NCBI GenBank assembly: GCA_014155875.1 | Contig: JACEFZ010013227.1 | Location: 89,501 to 153,500, forward strand | Direction of reading: 5' to 3' | Source: Cepaea nemoralis | Lineage: Eukaryota; Mollusca; Gastropoda; Stylommatophora; Helicidae | Length of the DNA stretch: 64,000 bases | In this document: in pieces, positions 44,110 through 53,810 of the stretch | Layout of the letters: every line of letters starts with the position of its first letter | How positions within the stretch are numbered: the stretch's first letter is position 1 | Position numbers and translations under genes: made by a program | Notes under the pieces: model-generated | What the model was told of the DNA's origin: nothing | What the model saw: the letters and a program-made list of their open reading frames with translations, nothing else | The model's database searches: none

Positions 44110-44150
<41 letters not shown>

Positions 44151-44242
44151 GACCCGGCCCGGCATTGCCCAGCTCCTGGTGTGGAGCATCTCATTTAATT
44201 CATATAAGTAGTCATATAAGTTCCCGTTCCCGTTACCGACTA

Positions 44243-44297
<55 letters not shown>

Positions 44298-44937
44298 GTC
44301 TGCCTGACCCTGTCCGGCTTCGCCCAGTCCCTGGTGGGGAGCATCTCATTTAATTCATATAAGTAGTCATATAAGTTCTCATTAAATTCATACAACAAAA
44401 AAAGTAACTTAAAAGAATGTCCTTCCAGACACCATCCATTAGTTTTAATGAAAACGCTTGCTAATCACCTGCATGACTACAGTAACTTCTTAAGCAAATA
44501 AAGATGAGTTACAATGTTATGCATTGTGCATTATTTTTATGAAAATTTTGAAAATGCCTTACAGTTTGTATCATTATTTATTATAACTCATATGCCGGTA
44601 CATAACTATGGACACAGAGTTTATAAATCTTTGAAAACGATGCCACAATATGACTATAAGTTATACAGAAAAGTTATGCCCCTTGAAATAACTTTTACGG
44701 AGTTAGGTCCCCTGAAATATATGAAATTATGATGAAAAATGAAAAATGAAATAATACTGAGTAAGCAGGCGATTTCACACTAAAAAACTATGACAGTTGA
44801 CAGCTCTGGACTGAAAGGAAGGCGTGTAGAAAATTTCATCTCAATCGGATGGGCCGTTCGCGAGCGCACAAAGGACATACATAGATACATAGATACAGAC
44901 AGACAGACATACGATCCTTATTTATATATAAGATGTA
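41812..44937. mobile_element. Composite of TAGCTGACCCGG repeats with (GTCT)n arrays and a tandem 925-bp duplication
   Basis: The module ACTAGCTGACCCGGCCCGGC, TTCGCCCAGTCC, CATCTCATTTAATTCATATA and (GTCT)n occurs repeatedly (starts near 41811, 41961, 42083, 43088, 43233, 43387, 44014, 44152 and 44306). A second module ends TTTCATCTCAATCGGATGGG, CGTTCGCGAGCGC and TTTATATATAAGA. The segment 43087-44012 is repeated almost exactly at 44014-44937; an older diverged unit precedes it (to 43086). The end strings resemble a widespread class of invertebrate repeats; I cannot assign the class. Confidence 0.7.
42335..42522. repeat. (GGA)n purine-rich tract
   Basis: About 190 bp almost entirely A and G on the plus strand, starting with CAG/AAG triplets. 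The long open frames in it (poly-Pro/Ser or Glu/Gly) are compositional artefacts. Confidence 0.92.
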
Positions 44938-45050
44938 CATTTTAATTTGCATATATCTATTATGCGTATGTGAGCTTGCATATGTGTAATATGTAAATGT
45001 CAGTTTGCACATATGCAATATGTAATGTTAGATTGCAGCTATATGTAATT
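44938..45050. repeat. TTTGCA-type minisatellite, segment 2
   Basis: Continuation of the array at 41600-41811. Its last ten bases, ATATGTAATT (45041-45050), form the left target duplication of the next insertion. Confidence 0.75.
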
Positions 45051-45733
45051 ACTGAATGGCACCTTGCCGCCTTGACAGACGATAGTTTGTAAAATAGAGT
45101 TATATCCATTCATAGCACAAAGCCTGGGCAGAATATATAGACTATGAGTTGCTCATGCCGCATGATCCCTCTCTTGGCCTGCCTAGTTCACTCTAGAGAT
45201 AAGGAACACCCCTACATCTAGAACAAAGCAAGCTGCAGATACTGGCGGATCAGCAATGCAATGCTCTAACTGTCCACTTGTCTGAGCTTCCAACCTAGAC
45301 CAGTTGCCGACCAAGGCTTAGGGTCTACTCTGCCCTGTCATGACATTTAGTCTTTATTTCGCATGTCCTCGCACTAAGGTAAGGCTTGAATCATCCCAAT
45401 TGCGCCCCTCTGCCCGAAGCAGTTGGCACAATGTGGGTTGTCGGCAGGCTTGTCCATGGGACACATTTTATAGTCCCATCCCATCCCATGATAATTTATG
45501 CCTGTCCCATCCCATACCTTCCCATGGGACTCCCATGATAATATTAATATGGAATACAGTTCAAATAAAATTATGAAATTTATGAAAGTTTAGTGTTAGT
45601 GTCTACCAAAAAGGACTACATGTACAAAGAGACATGTAAAAAACGGAATGTATTAATTTTAATATTCAGGAGTATTTTATTAAAACAAAATTTAATCATC
45701 TAAATATGACAATTTAGTGTCATTCTGATACTC

Positions 45734-47766
45734 TCATTCAGCTTCTGAGTCACTCTGCTCATTCAGCACATTATCAATTTCCTGCTGATCGACTGTTTCT
45801 AACAATTCAGGTAATCCAGGTAATCCCTGAAACATTTCCACAATTTTCATCTTATATGCAAATCTGATATACACAGAGTTTATAACGAGAGCTGGTAACA
45901 TCCGTTTTCGTAACTTACACAACAACAATCCAGCTGCACTAAGTAAGCGCTCTACTGCCGCCGCTGCTGCTGCTGCTGCTGCTGAGGACACTGGTATGGC
46001 CAAAACAATTTTCGCACTTGCTTTTAGCAGTGGAAACCTATGCTCATTTTTCCAATAATTTAATGGTTGTGAAGTTGGTTGCTGTAATTTTTGAAACATA
46101 GGGACTTCATCCTCAAGGCATTTGTTGCTGGGGTCATCAAACTTAAGTGTCTTGTTTGGTGGAGGATAAAACAATAAGTCAAAATCACTTTTCGGCTTTA
46201 TTTTCTACAATTCCTGCTACTTCACATACAGCAGATGATTCAGAAGAAAGATTTAAATCCTTGATGAATGAAATAACAGTTGAAACAATAGACTTAGGAA
46301 AAGCGATCCAATCATTGGCCCATTTATTGGTGTCCACATTCCCTTTCTTCTTAGTAACAACTGACTTGACCATGTCTTCTATTTTGGCTTTAATGTCAAC
46401 TCCAGTAAGGAATGCCGCAGTTGCTGCCAGAGAACTGCCGCAATATGGCCAAAGTTTTTCTCCAATAATTTTCTGAAAGTTCTGACAATATTTCTTCATC
46501 ATGCTGCTGGAAGTTTCTTCGTCAATATCAACAATAACTTTGTACAACTGATAGTCTAGGATGAAGTATAACCACAAAATTAAATGAGATGTAGCACCAT
46601 CAATTTCTAGTTTGTCAAAAGAAGTTTTAAATTTTTCATGTATGTACAGCATTCCTTTAATCTGAGCAATATTCGGAATGCGGTTTAAGAATTCTTCATC
46701 ATCTTCATTAAAATAATGCAAGTAATTGTTTTTAATGGGCATTGAAACGTTGGTAATATGATCGTCATTCACGTTTTACAGATTTTGTTGGTATGGAAAA
46801 TGGCAGCTGTGATGCCTTTGCCTGGCGTGTATTGTAATATGTTTCAATAAATGAAAGTGGATCCATGAACTGATCCAGTTCAGAAATCACGCCTCTGCTG
46901 AAGCTATCAGTAATGCATGTTGATAACCTGTGCTCAGTTCAACCAGATCGGTGCATTTCTGTATCGGTATCAAACCGTCCATCAAATGCTGCCGTCATGC
47001 TTGCTGCATTATCACTACACACAAACAATGGACTGGAGAATGTGGTAGATTCAGCAAGAAATTCACGTGCAACAAAATTGTGCGTAAATTGTGCAGTATG
47101 GGATTTATTACTATCAATGTTTATAAGAGACAGAGGAAAAGTAATCCATTCCCAATTTTGATCTAGCCCACATGTAATAATTCCCCCATATGGCAAAAGA
47201 TATGTTTGTCTTGCAGACCGAAAATCAACTATCTCCTAAATTGCATATTCTGGATCTTGTGCCACATTTTGAAACAATTTTTGAAACTGCAGTTTGGCCA
47301 CTTTCCTTGCGCCAAAATAGAACGAGTCACTGTTTGCCGTGATATAGTCTAATTACATACCTTGTTTGGAGAGTGAGTAGATCTTGCAGCAAAGTTAGCA
47401 GCATCACACATAATGTCACATCCAGCCGATAGGGATACTGTTGGATGTGATGTAATTAGTTCAACAACATTTTTTTGCCACGCATTTTACAATGTTGGTG
47501 GAGGTTTTGTTGCTATGCTGTATTGCAACTCCATATCCACTTTGATTAACCCATTTTTCATCAATCAACTTATACCACCTGTACAGCGTTTTGCACTTTG
47601 CACAGCAACAAATGGTGATAACATACTTTCAGATATTTTAACTGTTTTAACATCAGCTGTTGAAGACTTTACAAGTTCTTTTGGAACATCAATCAAGTGT
47701 CATTCTTCCCCACTCAACTTCTTAGCAACAACAGTTTTAGTAAGATCCTGGAACTCATATTTTTAG
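45734..47766 (-). pseudogene. hAT transposase pseudogene
   Basis: Minus strand, broken into several frames. The N-terminal part (47766 to about 47200) is heavily decayed. 47196-46939 encodes HNFVAREFLAEST and SPLFVCSDNAASMTAAFD, where a catalytic-region Asp of hAT lies (CSDNAASM). 46772-46185 encodes the insertion domain and linker. After a frameshift near 46180, 46174-45734 encodes PLNYWKNEHRFPLLKASAK, VERLLSAAGLLLCKLRKRML and the C-terminal dimerisation motif, ending in an acidic tail. An alanine run comes from a GCA/GCT repeat near 45957-45985. At least four lesions; non-functional. Confidence 0.85.
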
Positions 47767-47869
47767 TTGGCCATTTTGGGGTACCGTAGGCTTATACAGC
47801 CTACACTCAGTAACACCGTCACTTCGAGTGACTGCCTTCACAAATTATTTGAAATTAGGACTACTATAT

Positions 47870-50431
47870 ATTTATAATGATCTGGAAGATGTCATAGAAG
47901 AAACCCCCAAACCGGACATCCTGATTGTGCTGGGAGACTTCAACGCAAAGATAGGTAGAGAGCAAACTCATACAAAAGTGGCCGGTATGGAAAGCCTACA
48001 TACAACTTCAAATGATAATGGATGGAGAGTCATCAACCTAGCAGAAGCCAAAGGACTGCAGATCAGCAGTACCAGACTGCAAAGAATGGATATACATAAA
48101 CAAACTTGGAAATCATGTGACAAGAGAACCTATAATCAAATAGATCACATTTTAATTAACAACAAAAATGCATCAAACATACAACAAGTTAGAAGCTATA
48201 GAGGTGCTGAGTGCCACAGCGACCACTTCCTCGTTGGGGCAAAATTTAAAATAAAACTTAAGAGAGCTTTTTATGCTAAACTACAAAGGTTACACCCAAC
48301 ATATAACAGAGAAAAACTACAAGAAATTACAGTCAAAGAGAAATTTGCAGATGAAATAAAATGTAAACTTGAAAGTCTACAAAACTCTTTGGGGGAAAGC
48401 GTTGGCCAAACTTGGTTGAACATCAAGAATACAATTCAAACTACCGCAGAAGAATGTCTTGGTGTGTTAACCACGCATAGAAAGAACAGATGGTTCAATC
48501 AAAAATGTGAAGAAGCAGTCATTAGGAAAAAGAATGCCAGACAGTTATGGCTAAATGACATCAACAACATCCAAAATGAAGAGCAATATAGAACTGAATG
48601 TAAAGAGGCTACAAAAATAGTTAGGCAGCAGAAGCGAGAATATATGAGCAATATAATCAAAGATATGGAAACCAATCACCAGAAAAACGAATCCAGAAAG
48701 TCTTTTTAAAGAACTGAAGTCAATGAAACGAGGGCACCAACACAACACATATGGTTTAAAAGACAAAAATGGGAATATGATAAATACCAATGAGGAAATG
48801 TGTAACACATGGAAAGAATACTTTGTTGAATTACTAAATTGTGAAGCTCCAAGTAACACTTTCCCACAGGAAGAGGTTCTAACATGTGAACCACAAATTG
48901 AAGAACCTACTTTTGAAGAAATCCTATATGTAATAACACGACTTAAAAACAATAAGGCAACTGGGACTGATGGAATTGCTGCTGAATTTATAAAGGCAGG
49001 TGGCCATGCATTACATCTAAAGCTATACGAACTAATAATAAAAATCTGGAGGACAGAAGAACTACCCCATGACTGGAAAGAGTCATTATTGATACCTATC
49101 TTTAAGAAAGGAGACAAGTTCCAATGTGAAAATTATAGAGGGATATCACTACTGTCCACAAGCTATAAGATACTATCCGCGGTATTACTAAATAGACTAA
49201 AACCATATTCAGAAGACATATTAGGTGACTACCAGGCGGGTTTTAGACAAAACTGATCAACAATAGATCAGATATTTATCTTACGACAAATAACCGAGAA
49301 ACATTGGGAATATAAAAGAGATCTCCATAACATTTTTGTAGATTTTAAAAAGGCTTATGATAGTGTCCATAGGAATAGTCTATGGAATGCTATGCAGGAA
49401 TTTGGAATACCAAGGAAGTTAATCAACATGACCAGACTATGCATGGAAGATACTTATAATATAGTAACATATAAAGGCAGGAAATCAGACCCTTTCCAAA
49501 TAACATCTGGCTTGAAACAGGGTGATGCACTATCGCCGCTCCTTTTCAATCTGGCTCTAGAGAAAGTTGTAAGGAAGGTAAAGGAAGAATGTGCTATTGG
49601 AGGAACATCCAGACTGCTTGGTTATGAAGATGATATAGATATTATAGGGGAAAATGAACAAAAGACATCAGAAATATTGACTCACTTAAAGGAAAAAGCT
49701 CAACAAATGGGGCTGGTTATCAACCAAGATAAGACAGAATATATGGTAATTTCAAGAGAAGGAACAGCTAAAAACTCTGGCCACATACAAATAGATAATA
49801 TGACCTATTAAAAGAACGGAAACATACAAATACCTGGGTACAATCTTCAACTGCTCCAACATAATAAGGGAAGAAATACAAGCTAGAATCAATCTCTGGA
49901 AATAAGATATACTATGCACTACAACATCTGCTAATATCAAATGCGCTATCTCGTAACACCAAGATCACAATATACAAAACACTGATCAGACCAGTTGTGC
50001 TGTATGGCTCTGAAACCTGGAGTACAACTAAAGGAGACGAAGCCTTGTTACAAACCTTTGAGAACAAAGTCTTAAGACGCATCCTTGGACCCATTAGGGA
50101 TACACAAAGTGGAGAGTGGAAAAGAAGAAGTAACAAAGACATTTATGATCTGTTTAAGTCCCCGCTAATCACTGGTATCATGAAGGCTAATAGACTACAA
50201 TGGCTGGGGCATATAGAAAGAATGGAAGATAATAGGGAAACAAAACTCGCTTACACTCAGGAAATAAATGACAGTAGACCCCGATGTAGACCAAGAAGGC
50301 AGTGGAGAGATAATACATGTACAGACCTACAAGCACTTGGAATTAACGACTGGCAAGAGAAGGTCCACCAGAGAGATGAATGGAGACGGATTGTATTTGC
50401 AGCAAAGAACCTCAATGGCTCGGAACGCTGA
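47870..50431 (+). pseudogene. LINE-B endonuclease/reverse transcriptase pseudogene
   Basis: The endonuclease C-terminal two thirds (47870-48270) has ILIVLGDFNAKIGREQ, YNQIDHILINN and CHSDHFLVGAKF (the S-D-H catalytic box). After a frameshift near 48705 the RT begins: NNKATGTDGIAAEFI, YRGISLLST, AGFRQN, then TGA where relatives have Arg. STIDQIFILRQ, FVDFKKAYDSVHR (motif A), GLKQGDALSPLLFNLAL (motif B) and LLGYEDDIDIIG (Y-E-D-D for the usual Y-A-D-D) follow. Another break lies at 49808-49990, after which LYGSETWST, LQWLGHIERMEDNR and RRQWRDN lead to the TGA at 50431. The catalytic acids are kept but there are at least three lesions. Confidence 0.87.
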
Positions 50432-50449
50432 AGAAGAAGAAGAAGGGTA
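47870..50449 (+). mobile_element. LINE-B, 5'-truncated, inserted in the hAT
   Basis: Plus-strand LINE starting within the endonuclease domain and ending in GAAGAAGAAGAAG (50432-50446). A target duplication could not be fixed by eye. It lies wholly inside the hAT element. Confidence 0.85.
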
Positions 50450-50669
50450 GCTGTGACGTAGATCAAGTTGCTATGACATAGCTACTTTCACATGTGTCCC
50501 TTGGGAAATACAAATGTGTGCTGTTCCATCCCATCTCATCCCATGGGATTCCCATGGGAATCTCATTCCCATGGTCAAACACCTGGTTGTCGGGTTTGGT
50601 GAGCGTCGCCAACATTCGGCGCCAACAGAAAGCAGGTAGCACCGTCTGCTGTCATACGGCAGCTCGGTC

Positions 50670-50958
50670 ATATGTAATTTGCAAATGTAATATTTTATGT
50701 AATATGCAAATGTTAATTTGCACATATATGTATTTCTGTGCACATATATGCAATATGTAAGTGTTAATTTGCACATATGTAATATGTACATACACTGTGT
50801 ATGTATTGTGTATATATCTATTTGCACATATGTAATATGTTAATTTTATTTTGCACTTTTATATAGTATGTGAATGTTAACTTGCACATCTATGTAATAA
50901 ATACATGTTAGTTTGCACATAAATGCAATATGTAAATGTTAATTTGCAGCTGTAGGTA
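50670..50958. repeat. TTTGCA-type minisatellite, segment 3
   Basis: Largest surviving part of the array, units around GTTAATTTGCACATATATG. Confidence 0.8.
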
Positions 50959-53472
50959 ATATGGACTCTTCCTAGAGTGCGGCGTCGTGAACGGGTCATG
51001 AAGATGGAGCATGGCAACGAAGACGAACGGGTGTGACAGAGGCAATGACTGGGGAAGAAGCTGGCACCCCACGACCACAGGTGCTAGTATGATATGAGGG
51101 CACATAGCACCAGTTACACAGGCACTCCTCCCTGAAAAAAAAGGGGGGGGGGGGTGTCACGAGATCGCCATGAGTTAACCAGATAATGAAAATACAGAAG
51201 TTTGATTAACGGGATATTTTCTAGGTCACAGCGATTTTAACTAACAGAGTAAATACAGCTGCACGAGTTACATCGGGTCAGCAAATAGTAAACATTGGGA
51301 AGTGAGTGCGCTGAATCAGACACCGCGTTGACAGTTCAATAACAGATAGAATCACATAGAATTGCCCATCTCAGTACATGGAACAGCCCTGTCTGTCATT
51401 TATAGTTCCGGACATCAGGCGAAATGGCGGCTGGGATTGTCACCACTGAACAGAAGATTGACAGTTTATCAACAGGTCGGAAGTGCCCGACTAGGGAGAA
51501 AACGGTGAGACTGTCATTTGGTATTTCCCGACATCAAACGGAATGGAGGATTTGACTGTCACCACATGACATAAAGTTGAGGGCTTGTTATGGGATACAG
51601 TGGAACACCTGCCGGACATCAACAACGTCACGTGCACAATGTAAGGGTGTTTGGAAAACCATGATTGGCAGCTTGGTATCGAAACTCTTTGTTGGAACTC
51701 GACAGTAACTCTCTAGATTGTTTTGGATGTCTAAACCAGTGATGACAAACCTAACCTTGATGGAGCCAGAGGGGGGATGGATCCCTGACAGGGGATGATC
51801 TGCCAATGTGCCATCTGTGTGGGGGCATAAAGGATAACGTCACATGGCCAACTTTGGTAGTTTGCCATATAAACCCGAGTTGGGGCCAACTAGGGGGACT
51901 TGGAAATGTGGCTCTAGTCGGAGTGCAATGGCACTGCAGTGCTTAGGGGAAATAATATCTACCGTGTGTTAATTAGTGACTTAATTTTACACGTGCCTAT
52001 AATGGCAGATGTAGATATGATTGATAGGACTGCAGTAGTGCCATTTAAGGTATAACCTATTATAATATTAGTTCTAATTAATATAGACTGTAGCCTTGTT
52101 AAAACTATAGTGTGATGATTAGCACTGTTAGTGGAAAACTAGTTAGAGTAGAATAGTGATATTGGCTCTGCTAAGGTGAATAGAATACTGAGGTTGCACT
52201 CTGTATTGGTCTTTTCTTGTCATAGCCTGATTCGGCCCTAGGTGGGTAGCTAATCTGCTCTATGACATAGTTCAGTTAGCTAAAGATCATTAAGCAAGGC
52301 AATAGGCTTACACTCAGCCGATAGGATCAGTGACTAGTACTATCACCAGATGTGTTGTTTCTATCCTAGGTTCCCTACCAGATCCGAGGAAACTCAACAA
52401 GTTTTTAGGAAAGGTTCAAATCCCATTCGGAAGAACACCAGTGGAACAGTCAATAAAGTTGCGTACAGAACGTAACTAAAGCTAGAAGGAAGATGATTCA
52501 CCAAAGAGGGGTGATGATTACTGATGCACCACACAGCATCAGACAGTAGTAACTAACTGAGAACATTAATGATAATAGTTACCTAGTGTGATATAATCTC
52601 GTGTAATAGAACACAAGACATGATACGTGAGGCTAGATAGACACGAGTGAGGATCAATTACATTAACAATTAACATTAATAACTGTGTACACACTACAAA
52701 GGACTTGTGCATTTGTTTAGGAACGATAGGAACGGACATTGTGTAGGGTGCAACCGGTCCATGATTATCTGTTTATACCACCGGTGTCTATTTCGGATGA
52801 TCAGGAAATGGGATTACCAGAGGTCTACAGAGACAAATCAGTATCCAGCAGGATGGTTTCGGCACTGGGTGAGATGTACATGTTCTGACGTAACGTGCTG
52901 TGGTCTATCCTTGCTGGGATCAGCTGACTGGGTTGTTGTCTGAGAGTCCGATTCTACACACTTTATAGAACACGTCACACATTTTCTTCACATACACGTC
53001 TCATATACGTTACACTTTTCTTTTAATAAATTAATCTTTATTTATTTTTAGAAGCAAGAGTTGTTGAGTATGTTGCGTTGGGGAAGTATGAGAGGGGGCA
53101 TAGTACGACAGTGAGAGAGTGACAGGAAAAGGTGTCCACGGGCTGATGGGGTGTGTTGGACGGAAGCTGGTGGATTCTCCAGAATATTAAAAAGGAGGAA
53201 AATATTATAATGTGGGTGTCGGCTCTCTTCACTCCAGGGACGACACTGTAAAGGAGGACACGACAGGGGGGTTGAGAGTGGACACAAGCACGGAACAACA
53301 AGGACAATGCAACGACCGAACGTCTTGTACGTCTTGGTTAAAGAAAACAAGGATGGTCCTGCCCCTAGGGAGAATGTCAAGAAGGGCAGAAACATTCACG
53401 GAAGGGTGATCACATCTGACGATCAGAAGCCTCCTGCTGTGTTTGCTCCGAGGCGAAGTTTGTATCACTAAA
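50959..53472 (+). mobile_element. LTR retroelement remnant with polypurine tract and long 3' LTR (tentative)
   Basis: A polypurine tract (51135-51154, A8 then G12) is followed at once by TGTCACGAGATCGCC, the expected TG start of an LTR. The sequence up to about 53467 (ending TATCA) is noncoding with AATAAA near 53025-53032. It interrupts the TTTGCA array, which resumes at 53474. A related block lies at 29627-31600. The 175 bp left of the tract would be internal sequence but show no recognisable coding. LTR length (about 2.3 kb) is unusually long, so the 3' boundary is uncertain. Confidence 0.45.
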
Positions 53473-53473
53473 G

Positions 53474-53530
53474 GTTAATTTGCAGATATAGATAATATAT
53501 GTGTTATTTTGCAGCTATATGTGACATTAG
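53474..53530. repeat. TTTGCA-type minisatellite, segment 4
   Basis: Last recognisable piece of the array (GTTAATTTGCAGATATAG and GTTATTTTGCAGCTATATG). Confidence 0.7.
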
Positions 53531-53810
53531 GATTCTGAAAATGGCACTCCGGTGGGCTGCCTTTTGCAATTCTTGCGGGGTTACCTTGTATTTGTCGCAT
53601 AGCTGTGTCCTGGACAATGAACTGCACATTCAACTGAAGAACGGATTTGTGTCTGTGCTTTGGCGATTTAGTCTTCTCGAAGCTACTGTTTCCTTCGGGT
53701 GTTCACATGGGACAATGATGCGCCTTTTGTGGGTTTTCGTTGGTACGGGAATGGAGCAATTATCGGGCGACCAGTTGCTGTGGAATCGCACAACTACCAC
53801 CATGAGTTAT
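53531..53810. other. Unrecognised flank, open in the plus frame
   Basis: A plus frame of 122 codons covers 53499-53867, but its end lies inside RTE-C, and no motif is recognised in ALRWAAFCNSCGVTLYLSHS and the rest. Pre-insertion sequence continues at 57795. No gene is called. Confidence 0.4.

Larger units (their letters stand above)
45445..50585 (-). mobile_element. hAT DNA transposon with an 8-bp duplication, itself interrupted by LINE-B
   Basis: GTTGTCGG occurs at 45437-45444 and 50586-50593, an 8-bp duplication as expected for hAT. The ends are CAGGCTTGTCCATGGGACAC on the left and, inverted, CAGGTGTTTGACCATGGGAA on the right, so the terminal inverted repeat starts CAGG and includes CCATGGGA. 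Both ends carry subterminal TCCCATCCCAT-type motifs. A degraded transposase lies on the minus strand (45734-47766). LINE-B occupies about 47870-50449; without it the hAT is about 2.6 kb, a normal size. Excising the element restores contiguous RTE-C leader sequence. Confidence 0.9.
45051..50669 (-). mobile_element. RTE-C deletion derivative (no ORF), split by a hAT transposon
   Basis: ATATGTAATT occurs at 45041-45050 and 50670-50679. On the minus strand the derivative consists of RTE-C 5' leader (50669-50594, then 45444 to about 45095) joined directly to the last about 35 bp of RTE-C (GACGATAG... GGCACC, 45056-45090). The whole endonuclease-RT frame is missing. Without the hAT it is about 470 bp: an RTE-C 5'-leader plus 3'-end unit that would need enzymes in trans. 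Confidence 0.85.

Noticed and set aside
46913..47166. Plus-strand ORFs over the hAT element
   Set aside because: Antisense to hAT transposase strings (SDNAASM region) on the minus strand.
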